Shown here one piece after another: positions 21,437 to 30,309 of a stretch of DNA of 64,000 nucleotides. The notes beneath the pieces were generated by a model, which did not search any database, had not been told where the DNA came from, and saw only the letters and a list, made by a program, of their open reading frames with translations. The stretch comes from Teratosphaeria epicoccoides (taxonomy: Eukaryota > Ascomycota > Dothideomycetes > Mycosphaerellales > Teratosphaeriaceae). Location of the stretch: the NCBI GenBank assembly GCA_021401465.1, contig JADDMT010000077.1:1-64000 (forward strand). The letters run 5' to 3'. How positions within the stretch are numbered: the first letter of the stretch is position 1; each line of letters begins with the position of its first letter. The translations under genes were made by a program, and so were the position numbers.

Positions 21437-22327
21437 ATGCACACTACTCTGCTCACGCACCAGATTACGACATCTCTTCTCTCTCCTAACGAACCATCGG
21501 CTCTTATCTCTGCTGAAGAGAAGCGTCCGTGGTCAAGAACATGGATACCTGCTCTAAGGAGACTGTTCCCGGATTCCGTCCTTGACCAGCTCTGGGACCA
21601 TTCCCTGATGCGATCTTACGACGCGTTTTCAGGAAGTCAACCATGCCCCGAAACCTCTCGTATGCTTGCAAGAGGGGCCAGGATGCGGTTGGACAGTGAA
21701 GAAATACGAACCAAAACCTTGGAGACACATATTGATCACAAGAAATGGGAAAAAACCCCTTACATTTCTTTTACCAATTGTCCTCAAGACCTTGAGAAAC
21801 TGGCCGACTTCCGTCGCACAAGGACAGCAAGAAACCATCAATATATTGTGGTGATTGACCCACGCATTCGAATCGAGCTTGGTCTACCGATCTTGCATTG
21901 TGGCGCGGAAATAACTCACTATCAGGTGAAAGTACCATATGGGGAGGACTACTGGCGAAACCATTATCTGTGCTTATGGGAAGTGACTCCTGCAGAGGTA
22001 GCTGGCATCTGGGATTGGGACGATCTTCGCAAGATACCTCATTGGTACGAAAATGTCATAATGCCGGCGGTCACACGACAGCGACAACACATGGAGAGCG
22101 CTTTATCTGCTCAACGGAATGTACATCAAAAGGATCAGAAACCGTCGGCCGATGTCGGCAACTTCGACGAAGATATACACTGGAGTGGCTCTGATCATAG
22201 TTTCAACTCGGAAGGGGAGGATGAAGTTGGATGTGGATACGAGTCGGACGACAGCTACGAGAAAGTTTGCAAGGAAAATCTGTCAGGCCAGCTCATGAAC
22301 ATGTGGGAGGACTTGAGACTCGAATAA
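21437..22327 (+). CDS. DUF7587-like fungal protein, 296 aa
   Basis: A single intact exon. The conserved block runs over residues 57-205: LMRSYDAFSG (58-66), TPYISFTNCPQDLEKLADFR (107-126), QYIVVIDPRI (135-144), then LGLPILHCGAEITHYQV and a signature YLCLWEVTPAEVAGIWDWDDL (177-197). I place this with the fungal DUF7587 family from memory of its pattern; the domain's function is not known. The spacing of Arg59, Ser111 (YISFT) and Glu182 (LWEVTPAEV) recalls the R-S-E pattern of ADP-ribosyltransferases, which is inference only. The tail (residues 230-296) is acidic and low complexity (SGSDHSFNSEGEDEVG). No signal peptide is seen. The start at 21437 is the only ATG that keeps the whole domain. Confidence 0.7.
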   Translation: MHTTLLTHQITTSLLSPNEPSALISAEEKRPWSRTWIPALRRLFPDSVLDQLWDHSLMRSYDAFSGSQPCPETSRMLARGARMRLDSEEIRTKTLETHIDHKKWEKTPYISFTNCPQDLEKLADFRRTRTARNHQYIVVIDPRIRIELGLPILHCGAEITHYQVKVPYGEDYWRNHYLCLWEVTPAEVAGIWDWDDLRKIPHWYENVIMPAVTRQRQHMESALSAQRNVHQKDQKPSADVGNFDEDIHWSGSDHSFNSEGEDEVGCGYESDDSYEKVCKENLSGQLMNMWEDLRLE

Positions 22328-22329
22328 AA

Positions 22330-22860
22330 AATACATAACGTTAGCACTGAGTTATTACAAAGACTTGGCAAAGTAATGACACGAAGTCTGATAAGAGCTG
22401 CTGCATGCTGATGACCTAGGAGACACTATACCTCGCGGAACCCTCGATTCTTCACGCTGCCTTAATCTTATACTAACTTCACCCACATCAGCAGTCAGCG
22501 CAACGAAATGCCCAACTTGAAACAAGTCTCTTCTGATACCATTTGACGGGCGCTTGGGCATCAAAAGCCACTGTTATCAGCATCCCTAGACACCAGCACT
22601 GATACCACGGACTTGGCAGACAGGCCGTCTGATAAAGTTCAACTCGGGTGGTGATTTCGGGTGGTGATTGCGCATGGACGTGACTTGGCAAGACCTTTCT
22701 GTTTATTTATCAGCCTTGACTTGGTATTCACGACGTAATAGGCCTTCGCCGTGCTGCCAGCACGCTGACGTCTCCCTACGACTCTTCGTGGGTTCCAACG
22801 CGTCCAGCCGTGAATACACGAGACCATTGATCTCAACATATTATCATGAGTATATGCACT
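22330..22860. other. convergent intergenic region
   Basis: This lies between the 3' ends of the DUF7587-like and deaminase genes. Small frames here have no recognisable content. No repeat was found. Confidence 0.5.
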
Positions 22861-24244
22861 TCATTCACTCGCCCCAATGCTGAGGGTAGCTGAGATGCCA
22901 GTGGTTGAATCAAACCTTCTGCACGGTACGACCTTCCCATCTGTGAGAGCCATTTCTGCGAAGTCTCTTGTTCTATCCGCCATTCGTCTCAAGATTGCTA
23001 GATCTGCGTGCGTACTCTGTTGGTCAGCATGCAAACCTCTCGGAAGACACCACATTACCCAGACATTGCCGTGACCTGGACGAGGTCGAAAGCCACCTGG
23101 GTGCAACTCCATGTAGAGAGAGCAGCAATAGCAAGATGGCTTGCTACACCCCACATAGCGATCATTATCAACAAATCGCATGTTAAGGAGGGAAGCGTGG
23201 TGTATCGCCACGATCTCTGCGTGTGGACGAGGTACCAGATCGTTTGAGCAGAACCAGTCCAGAAGCTTTTCCGATCTGCTGATTCTATCAACCAGCTTGG
23301 CGCATAGAGAAGTCCCTCGGTAATTAGGGAAAACTCGCAATACAAGATCTTCCAAGTTGTCATCGACTCGTAGTGACGCTGGCCTACAAAGCTCCGGATA
23401 CTTGACACATGCGACCCTGTAGCTTTGGAGTACAGTAAAGAACTGTGCAGCCTCTCTAACGAGAAATGTTGCAGTGTTGTGCCACTGGCCCAAGCGTCCA
23501 ATAAAGTGCCGAATGCGAACCCAAATGTCTTCCTTAGGGTTATCCTGGATTTGTTGTGTGAGCAGCTTGTAGCTATGGCTGTGACGGAATCGATAGCACC
23601 TGCTGCACAGTGACTCTGCATCGCCCGTGGAAGCCATGAGAGATCCAAGTGCTTGTTGTAGGGCACGATCTGCGCAGATGAATCAGTCCAGATCTAACGA
23701 TACGGCTTACGGCTTTCGAGACTCCTAGCTTACGAAGTGGTGGGGCTCCATATCCTGGCTGCGGTACTTCATGCAGCACAATATTACTCAATCTTTGCCA
23801 GTAATGGATGAAACCCTGTCTACTTCGTCGAAGGGACAGCTGAATGACATCCATTGCCACCATTGCGGCATGATCTGAATCTGCAAGTGTGGCTGTCTTC
23901 AAAAGAGCTAGGATTGAGCCGAGATGGTCGGCTGTGCCTCTTTGGAATCTAGGAAGGGTTTTTACCCAGAAAGTTGTTGTTCTAGCGTGCTGTTCGGCAC
24001 AAAGAGCAGTTACGCTCTTACCACCGCTTTTGGAGTCGCACAGAAAGCAAAGTCCGTCTAAGAATCTATGCCAGTCTGTGCGTACATCGCGACAGCCAGC
24101 TGACGTTCGATTTGCCATTGCTAGTTGTGCCGTTGCCAGATTTTGCGCAAGAGCCTCATGCTGTAGCAAGCTGTGGATGAGTAAACCATCGTAAAGGTCT
24201 TTGTAGATGGTCTGGGCATCTTGATACAGTGTGAGTGCTTCCAT
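22861..24244 (-). CDS. fungal nucleic-acid/nucleotide deaminase-like protein (OTT_1508-type), two exons
   Basis: Exon 1 is 24244-23734 and exon 2 is 23669-22861. They join across a 64-bp intron (GTAAGC ... CTGAT ... GCGCAG) in phase 1, giving 439 residues. The amino half is helical, with DWHRFLDGLCFLCDSKSGGKS (near residues 57-77). The C-terminal domain carries deaminase zinc motifs: HAE at 320-322 (catalytic Glu322) and GCSKPSCYCCSLYM with Cys350 and Cys353 as likely ligands, followed by HPGGFRPRPGHGNVW. Known deaminases remove the amino group of cytidine or adenosine in bases or nucleic acids; this fungal branch is uncharacterised. The frame stays open upstream of the ATG at 24244 to about 24345, and another frame starts at 24521, so one more 5' exon is likely. 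That upstream region is interrupted by the element at 24509. Confidence 0.8.
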
Positions 24245-24249
24245 TGCAA

Positions 24250-24508
24250 AGGTAAAGGAACTTGACGGGCGATCGAGGTCAGCAATGAAGAAGCTAGTTA
24301 ACAGTCTATGAGCACGCTGGATAATTTCTACGAGGCCACAATTGCCCTGGAGTCGATCGAGTAATTATGACGTTGCTGGACACGTCTCGACTACCAGAGA
24401 GAGCGACACCAAAGATGCGAGGGACGTCTTCATGCATGGATTCGGGCCCGAGCATACGAATCGAAAACCGGTGTAGGCCCTTTGCTTTTGTAAATGCCAC
24501 AAGTAATA
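24250..24508 (-). CDS. probable 5' exon(s) of the deaminase gene
   Basis: The frame in phase with exon 1 of the deaminase continues upstream without a stop to about 24345 (LVEIIQRAHRLLTSFFIADL). A second minus-strand frame (24521-24306) reads LLLVAFTKAKGLHRFSIRML then VPRIFGVALSGSRD, which looks like coding sequence. A GTGTCC donor near 24385 and a CTCCAG acceptor near 24348 would join them in phase but leave an intron of only about 37 bp. The ATG of this frame lies inside the terminal repeat of the transposon at 24509, so the native start has probably been lost. Confidence 0.4.
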
Positions 24509-25540
24509 ACGTACTCGGCAAGCGGGCGGGTCAGGCAAGCGATCGGGTCAAAACGCAATACAGACGCGTCTTCTAGCTTCTACCTCTTATTTCACAACAC
24601 AACTTTATAACAGTGTCCTCTCAAATTAAGGGAAGACTTTGTTTAGGCCTCTAAGCTTATTAACAAGGCAATATTTCATCCCCCCGCGCTATAGCAAAGA
24701 TATATAACGTCCTATTTAAAAGCCTACATAGAATACACCTTAGTGTCCTTCTAAGGGCAGATATACCTACAAACTCACAAAAACTTACTAATACTAAAAA
24801 GGACACCCTTGTCTAAAAGATTCTTTAGTACTCTAATTAAGGATTCCCTCCCTAGAAGGCTCTTGTTTAAGATATAGCTAATACTATGCTTGTAACTAAG
24901 CAGCTATCTTATCCTTAAAGAGTTAGTACAAAGTAGTTTACTAACTCTGTAAATTATAACCCTTAGCTATATAGCATTTACAATTATAAGATAGACTATT
25001 AGAGAGTAGAATGTAAGGATCTAAAGCTTATTAGCTTATGTTTTAAGCTAGTTAGAGACATAGTTACATAGTATAGTGTTATAGAGGAAGATATCTACAA
25101 CTTTGATGTAACTAGCTTTTAAATAGGTGTAATTTTAACTTCTAAAGTAATCATAACTTCTAAAAGAAATTAAAGATTAAGGACAATATATTATGCTAGG
25201 TTTGTTTAACAGGGAGGATTAATGACTATTTAGGACAGGCAGGAATCTGTTTAAAAGTATATAGTTATAGAGTAACTAGTTATTAAAGCTGAAAATATGA
25301 ATCTAGTAATTCTGACTAAGTAGCTAAGAACTGTTTATATGAGAGTACTATAGTGTTATAGCAAGTGTAGCTTATATGAACATAGCTCTAGAACATGTAA
25401 TTTGTAACGTAAGCATTTATATGTTATGTTTTAAAGTGTTACCTATAGAATATGCTATTTGATGTAGATAAGGCGGAAATTTGACCTGCTCGCTTGCCTG
25501 ACCTGCTTGCTTACCTGACCTGCTCGCTTGCTAAGTACGT
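24509..25540. mobile_element. non-autonomous Tc1/mariner (pogo/Fot1-like) element, ~1.03 kb
   Basis: Terminal inverted repeats face each other. The left end starts ACGTACTCGGCAAGCG and the right end is GCTTGCTAAGTACGT. Both are flanked by TA (24507-24508 and 25541-25542), the target duplication of Tc1/mariner elements. The repeats hold a ~17-bp subunit (TGACCTGCTCGCTTGCC and variants): two subunits in inverted form at the left end and three at the right (25482-25498, 25499-25515, 25516-25532). The interior is AT-rich and TAG-rich and holds no readable transposase, so this is a MITE-like or gutted copy. It sits directly at the 5' end of the deaminase gene. Confidence 0.8.
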
Positions 25541-25542
25541 TA

Positions 25543-25742
25543 GAAGGAAGCGAGTACATGTTACTGTCTTTATAAGGAGATACCTAGATATTTGCAGGCT
25601 TTACAAGAAGCGAGATATTTAGCCTGCTTTTTGCTACTAGCTTGTGTAGTAAATAACAGATTACCTATAGAAATCTTAGTTTTAAATAGAGGTAGCTACA
25701 GTGAAATTGCTAACTACTCGTACTCTACTCTCTAGCATTTGA
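25543..25742. other. short spacer between the pogo-like element and the Copia element
   Basis: 200 bp of TAG-rich DNA with no recognisable feature. With 40820 onward it represents the sequence into which the Copia element inserted. Confidence 0.4.
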
Positions 25743-25747
25743 CATCC

Positions 25748-25939
25748 TATTAAATAGGTATGTCGCTATTTTGTGGTATTTCGAATGCATGGTATTTTTA
25801 GATGAGTGCTATTACTCCTATCTATAATTTTCTGTAGAGGCTTGTAGTTACTACATACGCTACTATAGTGTTCTTGTAATATAGCCTTGTCTTAAATCAG
25901 ACACCTTACCTCGCGACTAGTAGGACTTACTAAACAACA
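25748..25939 (-). repeat. Copia 3' LTR (192 bp)
   Basis: Same length and aligned base for base with the copy at 40623-40814. Differences seen are transitions. It is followed on the left by the target duplication CATCC and on the right by the purine tract. Confidence 0.9.
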
Positions 25940-25967
25940 CACCCCCTTAGAGATTACCCTCTGAAGG

Positions 25968-27086
25968 TTACTTTAAGTAAGAGCCCCTGCGGCGCTTCAG
26001 AGTTCTTACCGTATCCTCTACTACATGCTAAAAACTAGTATTCATAATCTCTTTCATCTTATTAACTAACTCATCATTCTTACTCTTAGCTTCTACATTA
26101 TCTCTAGTGCTGTTCTTCGTGCGTTGCCTTTTAGTAGCTAGCTTAACTAGTAAGGAGCTAGTAGTACGCTTCTTCGTGTTTTAGCCCTAATTAGCATCCT
26201 CATTATCCTTAATGTGTACTACTGTGTGCTACTATACCTAGTCTAGTCTCTCTAAGCTCTTAATGATCTTAATGCTATAGTTAAGTAGCCTAGTAAAGTC
26301 GTGCGCCTCTACAAGTTTAACATATTACATTCTAGTATCACGATCGAGCTTTTCTACCTCTACGAGGTATAGAAAGGTCCTGATTGCCATTTCGACAATT
26401 AGATCGTTAGTTGCGTCACTCTTGCTCTTCTGAGAGTCTTTAGATGATTCGTTCTCTAGGAACTTGACCTTGTAGATAATGAAGTTAGCAGTTTTACGTA
26501 TAGACTTCTTATGTCGTTCGCGGATATTAGCCTGCTTTTAGGCGTCTAAGCGCTCCTTCTTGCTAGTAAGTAGCGATTATGATAGTTAAGTGTTTGTAGG
26601 CGCTATATTCTTTAACTTCTTAAGAGGTGTCTTAGTTAGTGTAGTTAACTTCTTACAAGGAGACTGTCTCTACGCTAGTGCCTTCTTTAGGTTAGGCTGC
26701 TCATCCTCCTCAGACTCGATGTCCTGATTAAGCGTCTTCCTGCCATGAATTAGACCTTTCTGACGAGGTCTCAGGTTACGCTAAGCAAGTACTATTAGGC
26801 GTAGACCTATGCTAGTAATTAATTTCTTGGTTAATTAATCGTAGTAAGTAAATGACCTTAGCTAAGCTACTTTAATTGCTCGCTTAGTTTGATGTTCTTA
26901 AGGTGTTATATCTCTAGTAATGCTTTCTTCGTCTCTAGACATGTCTGCTAGTAGCTAAAGTACCGTTCTCTTAAACTCGGAGACTAGCCCTATGCGTAAG
27001 GCGTTATTCGATGACTACTACAGCTAACTATCACGAATTTGCTGCTCGTCGTCTGACGAGGTCTCTTTAACGAGTAGCGCGGGCAT
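25968..27086 (-). pseudogene. extra sense-strand ORF of the Copia element (about 372 codons)
   Basis: From ATG at 27086 (MPALLVKETSSDDEQQ) one frame holds to TAA at 25968-25970, over exactly 373 codon positions. It is interrupted only by TAG/TAA that fit RIP of CAG, CAA or TGG. The product would be Lys/Glu-rich and basic, with probable coiled coils (KKLTTLTKTPLKKLKNI; SKKERLDA; KHKKSIRKTANFIIYKVKFL-like text; LVEVEKLDRDTRM; KSKNDELVNKMKEIM) and a basic tail (TLKRRRGSYLK). It lies between pol and the 3' LTR in the same orientation as gag-pol. It is not Gag, RT or integrase, and no family was recognised. Confidence 0.65.
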
Positions 27087-27515
27087 CTTAGACTAATCTC
27101 TTAAGTTAATAGGCGTAAAGGTTAGTGTCTTAAACATGTGTTACTTAGAGAAGGTTAGTGTAGGCGATAGTGCAAGGCTTAGATGTTAGTGTAGTAGTAT
27201 GACTGCAATACTAGCAGTTCAAAAGGTTTTAAGCTAAGTTGCTACTCCTGCAGGTAGTTACACATTACTCGCACTTGTCTAATCAGGACTTCAGGATGTA
27301 TCGTGACTCATGACATGTGCCTTCTGTTTTTAGCTAGTTCTGCGGTTAAGTAAAGTAATGTTCGTTTGTTTGTTTGTTTTGATTTAGTCAAGCTAATATT
27401 GTTTACTACTGTTACTATATCATTCATTCATGTGCTTTCTATAGGAGCTAATCTGTAGCCCCTTGCCGCTATATCATTCGTTTATTCGTTGTTCTGTCGT
27501 TCTTTACAGGGGTAT

Positions 27516-27875
27516 TAATATAGATGTATATGCTATATGATATGAAAATATCTCGTAGTATAACAGAGTAATCTGACCTTTCCGTAGGTACAAGACAGCG
27601 CTGCTTTCTGCTTATTGCAGAGGTAGCGCTAAGGGTGCTTATAACCCCTGACGCTCCTTAATTAGGGAAAGCATGTCTAAGCCTAACCCTGTAGGGGTAC
27701 CGTAGGGTCAGCGACGTGAGGGCGTCCTACGTTAACAACTAATCCTACTTAGACGACATACAAGCTAACGTATGTACAAAGGACCCCCTTACTATATGTG
27801 GCAGGGTTACTACATGCTAAGGGTAGGCATTAGAACCTATGCGGTTCTAATAGCCCCCTAGTATTAACCGTATCA
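27516..27875 (-). repeat. chromovirus A 3' LTR (360 bp)
   Basis: Pairs with 35325-35684. Differences are mostly transitions, as expected from RIP. Left flank GGTAT is the target duplication. Confidence 0.95.
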
Positions 27876-28510
27876 CTACCCCTCCTCCTATGAGGATGTC
27901 CCTAGCCTTACTAAGTAATACACGCGGAACGTATAGGGTACAGGATGTAGCACGCTTATACTACATAAGGGTAAATAGGTAGATAGCCTACGTAACATGT
28001 GTTATGCGTATACCTTAACACCTTCGTAGCGAGTACAGGGCAGAGGCTACTAACCCGGGCGGGTTTTAATCTGTTACATGTTAGGCGGCCTTGTAACACC
28101 TTCGCTTTACATGCAGATCGAGATATTAGGAAACTACAAGTACGTACTTCAGTTAATCCTTGAAATTATAGGGCAAGCATGCGCGCTAGCCTTGCTAAGT
28201 AGCTTGGCTATCCCTATTTAGTCGTGACCGTGAAGAACGTGTCGTAGAACCTTAGGGTAGTAGGAAAGTACGCGGGCACTCTGCGCGCGCCGCTCAAAAC
28301 AGCAGGAGCGTACTCCTAGCGCGGGCCTCGCCACATTTCCATGCTAGTAGGCTAGCACGAGTACGGTTAGCGCACATGCGTAATAGCCGCGTTATCTATT
28401 ATTGCATTATTCGGTCCCCTTATAAGTCAACTAAAGGCAGGTACTCTGCGCATGTAGTTCGAGTCACTAGCTTAACAGTTGCGGTAGGCAACAGGGGGGC
28501 TGTTAGAGGG

Positions 28511-28517
28511 TATAAAA
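28511..28517 (+). promoter_or_regulatory. TATA box for the antisense ORF of copy A
   Basis: TATAAAA lies 166 bp upstream of the ATG at 28683. The same box is kept in copy B on the other strand (TATAAAA within 51213-51220). It points away from gag-pol and toward the antisense ORF, so it would drive a separate transcript. Confidence 0.5.
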
Positions 28518-28682
28518 ACCTCGTCGCTTCCTAAACTTTCCTGTTCTAAGATACTAACATCGACCTCTACTCCTACTTCGCTTAGCTTGCGCCTTGCTAT
28601 GTCTGCGGGTCTATACTAGAGCTTCTTCTTCTTTAATCAATTAATCAAGATTAATTAACCTGTCTTAGCTATAATAGCTTAT

Positions 28683-30170
28683 ATGCTACAGACTAAGTTT
28701 AACGCTACTCGCTCTGCCCGCAATTGTCGCTCGTGTCGACAATGCCTTGACAACCTTAGTAGCCAAGCTGCACATATCTCTCCTCTACGTGTTAGTAAGG
28801 CGTCCCCTACCCGCAAGGTATGCGTGACTTGTACTAACCGAAGTGTAGCTAAGATCTACGTCAGCGGATTTAATGAGGGCAGTATCTACCGCAATTATGT
28901 CAACTATAATGGCAAGCATCAAAAATGCCAAGACCTCCCTAAAGAGATATACAGCGAGTATAACTAGCTCTGCTATAACATCGATGACTTCTAGAGTACG
29001 CGTGACAAGGGGATTACTAAAGGTACTCTGACTATGAACAGGCTACAGGCTAAGTACTGCGAGGTACTCGCCTACCTGCTTGGCGCCCTCTTGTGCTTCA
29101 CCGCGACTACTAACTGTTCTTATAGTAGTGTTCGCTTCGACTCTCTGCTAACAGGCGAAAACGTTTGTCTAGGTCTAATCGTAGACTTAGTCTAGAAGAT
29201 CTTGAAGGTACTAACTGTTAGGGTCGAGACCTTCGCTATAGTACGCATATAGTGCAGGTACCCTCTAAGTATAAATGCTAACTTTCTCCGCTAGGCTAAC
29301 GTTAGCGTCGAGAAATATCTGACTAGCTGTTAGCGTTAGCAACTCGGGGCCCTTGCCTCTATTAACGATGACTTTAAGACGCGGATAATCTGCAAGAAGG
29401 TTATCAAGCAATTTACTACTCCCGCCACTAAGGCTACGCCCTAGCGCCGTACTAAGAGACAGCCTGCCTCTAAGCTAGTCCTGAGGACTAAGCCGTAAGT
29501 TACTCACTTGAATCCTGTCGCGTGTGTATAGCTAACACATTGTAGCGCCGCCGCCTACGCCGCCTTGACGCTACTGTCTAAGAAGAAGAAGAGGGCTAGG
29601 GCCGAAATTGAGGTTAGCGACAAGGAAGCCGAACCTTCCCTGCTTGCGACCCGCACTACGTCCGTCAAGACGCTAAGGCACAAGCCTCTAGGCTAGATCT
29701 TTGAGGATGAGGAGGATGACGACGTCTAGGATACCTTTAGTCCTAACGTGATCCCTTCGCGACATAGTGTCACCATACTAGTTACGCCTGAGGGAGACAC
29801 CAAGTCCGATAATGTAGTTAACACTCGTGTCAAGAAGCGTAAGATGATCTCGAGGGCTAAGCGCGACAGCTGCAAGCGCGCTCGAGTCTCTTCGCCTTCT
29901 AATGCTAAGGATGAGGTAGTCATTATGACTAGGCGCGGTAAGGATGTCGCTAGTTCTCTAGCTACTATAGGCTCTAAAGACGAGCTCCCTCGCAACCTAC
30001 TAAAGAAGAAGATGCTAGCCTCTCTTTGTAGCGTTGCTACCCCTGTTACTTATGGTCGCTTTAGGGTGTTTAGTAGACCCCGTGTAGGTAGGTAGTCCCT
30101 AGCGGACCGTAACAAGAAAGACTCTCCTACTTCGGGTTTAGCTAGGAAGCCCCTAACTAGTAGTCGCTAA
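28683..30170 (+). pseudogene. antisense accessory ORF of chromovirus A (496-codon frame)
   Basis: The frame from ATG 28683 to TAA 30168-30170 spans 1488 nt, exactly the length of its counterpart in copy B (51048-49561), with no indel. It is broken only by TAG codons. It runs opposite to gag-pol, between the pol end and the 3' LTR. The amino end is rich in Cys pairs: NCRSCRQC, then VCVTC, then HQKC. The middle has VRVETFAIV and LTSC segments. The C-terminal third is strongly basic (VKKRKMISRAKRDSCKRAR), like a nuclear-localisation or nucleic-acid-binding region. It is not Gag: the true gag with its zinc knuckle lies near the other LTR. The function is unknown; a zinc-binding, nuclear, possibly regulatory protein is a guess. 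Confidence 0.8.
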
Positions 30171-30309
30171 GCATTAGCTACGAAGCTAATCCGAGCATGT
30201 CTCTTATTCTTCTTAGGTTTATTCTAGGTGTGCCTTTAGGCATTAATGATGTATGAGTAGGGCGTTTGCTTCTCGTTATTACTTCGCGCGTTATGCGCTA
30301 CATACACGC

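Noticed and set aside
23055..23666. 203-codon minus-strand frame inside the deaminase gene
   Set aside because: It is a shadow frame; the HAE/CxxC motifs and the phase-1 intron fix the coding frame elsewhere.
25482..25532. three 17-bp direct repeats as a CRISPR-like array
   Set aside because: There are no spacers; the units are contiguous and belong to the inverted terminal repeat of a transposon.
28683..28967. plus-strand Cys-rich ORF as the gag of copy A
   Set aside because: The real gag, with its Gag core and zinc knuckle, lies on the minus strand next to the 5' LTR; this frame is antisense.
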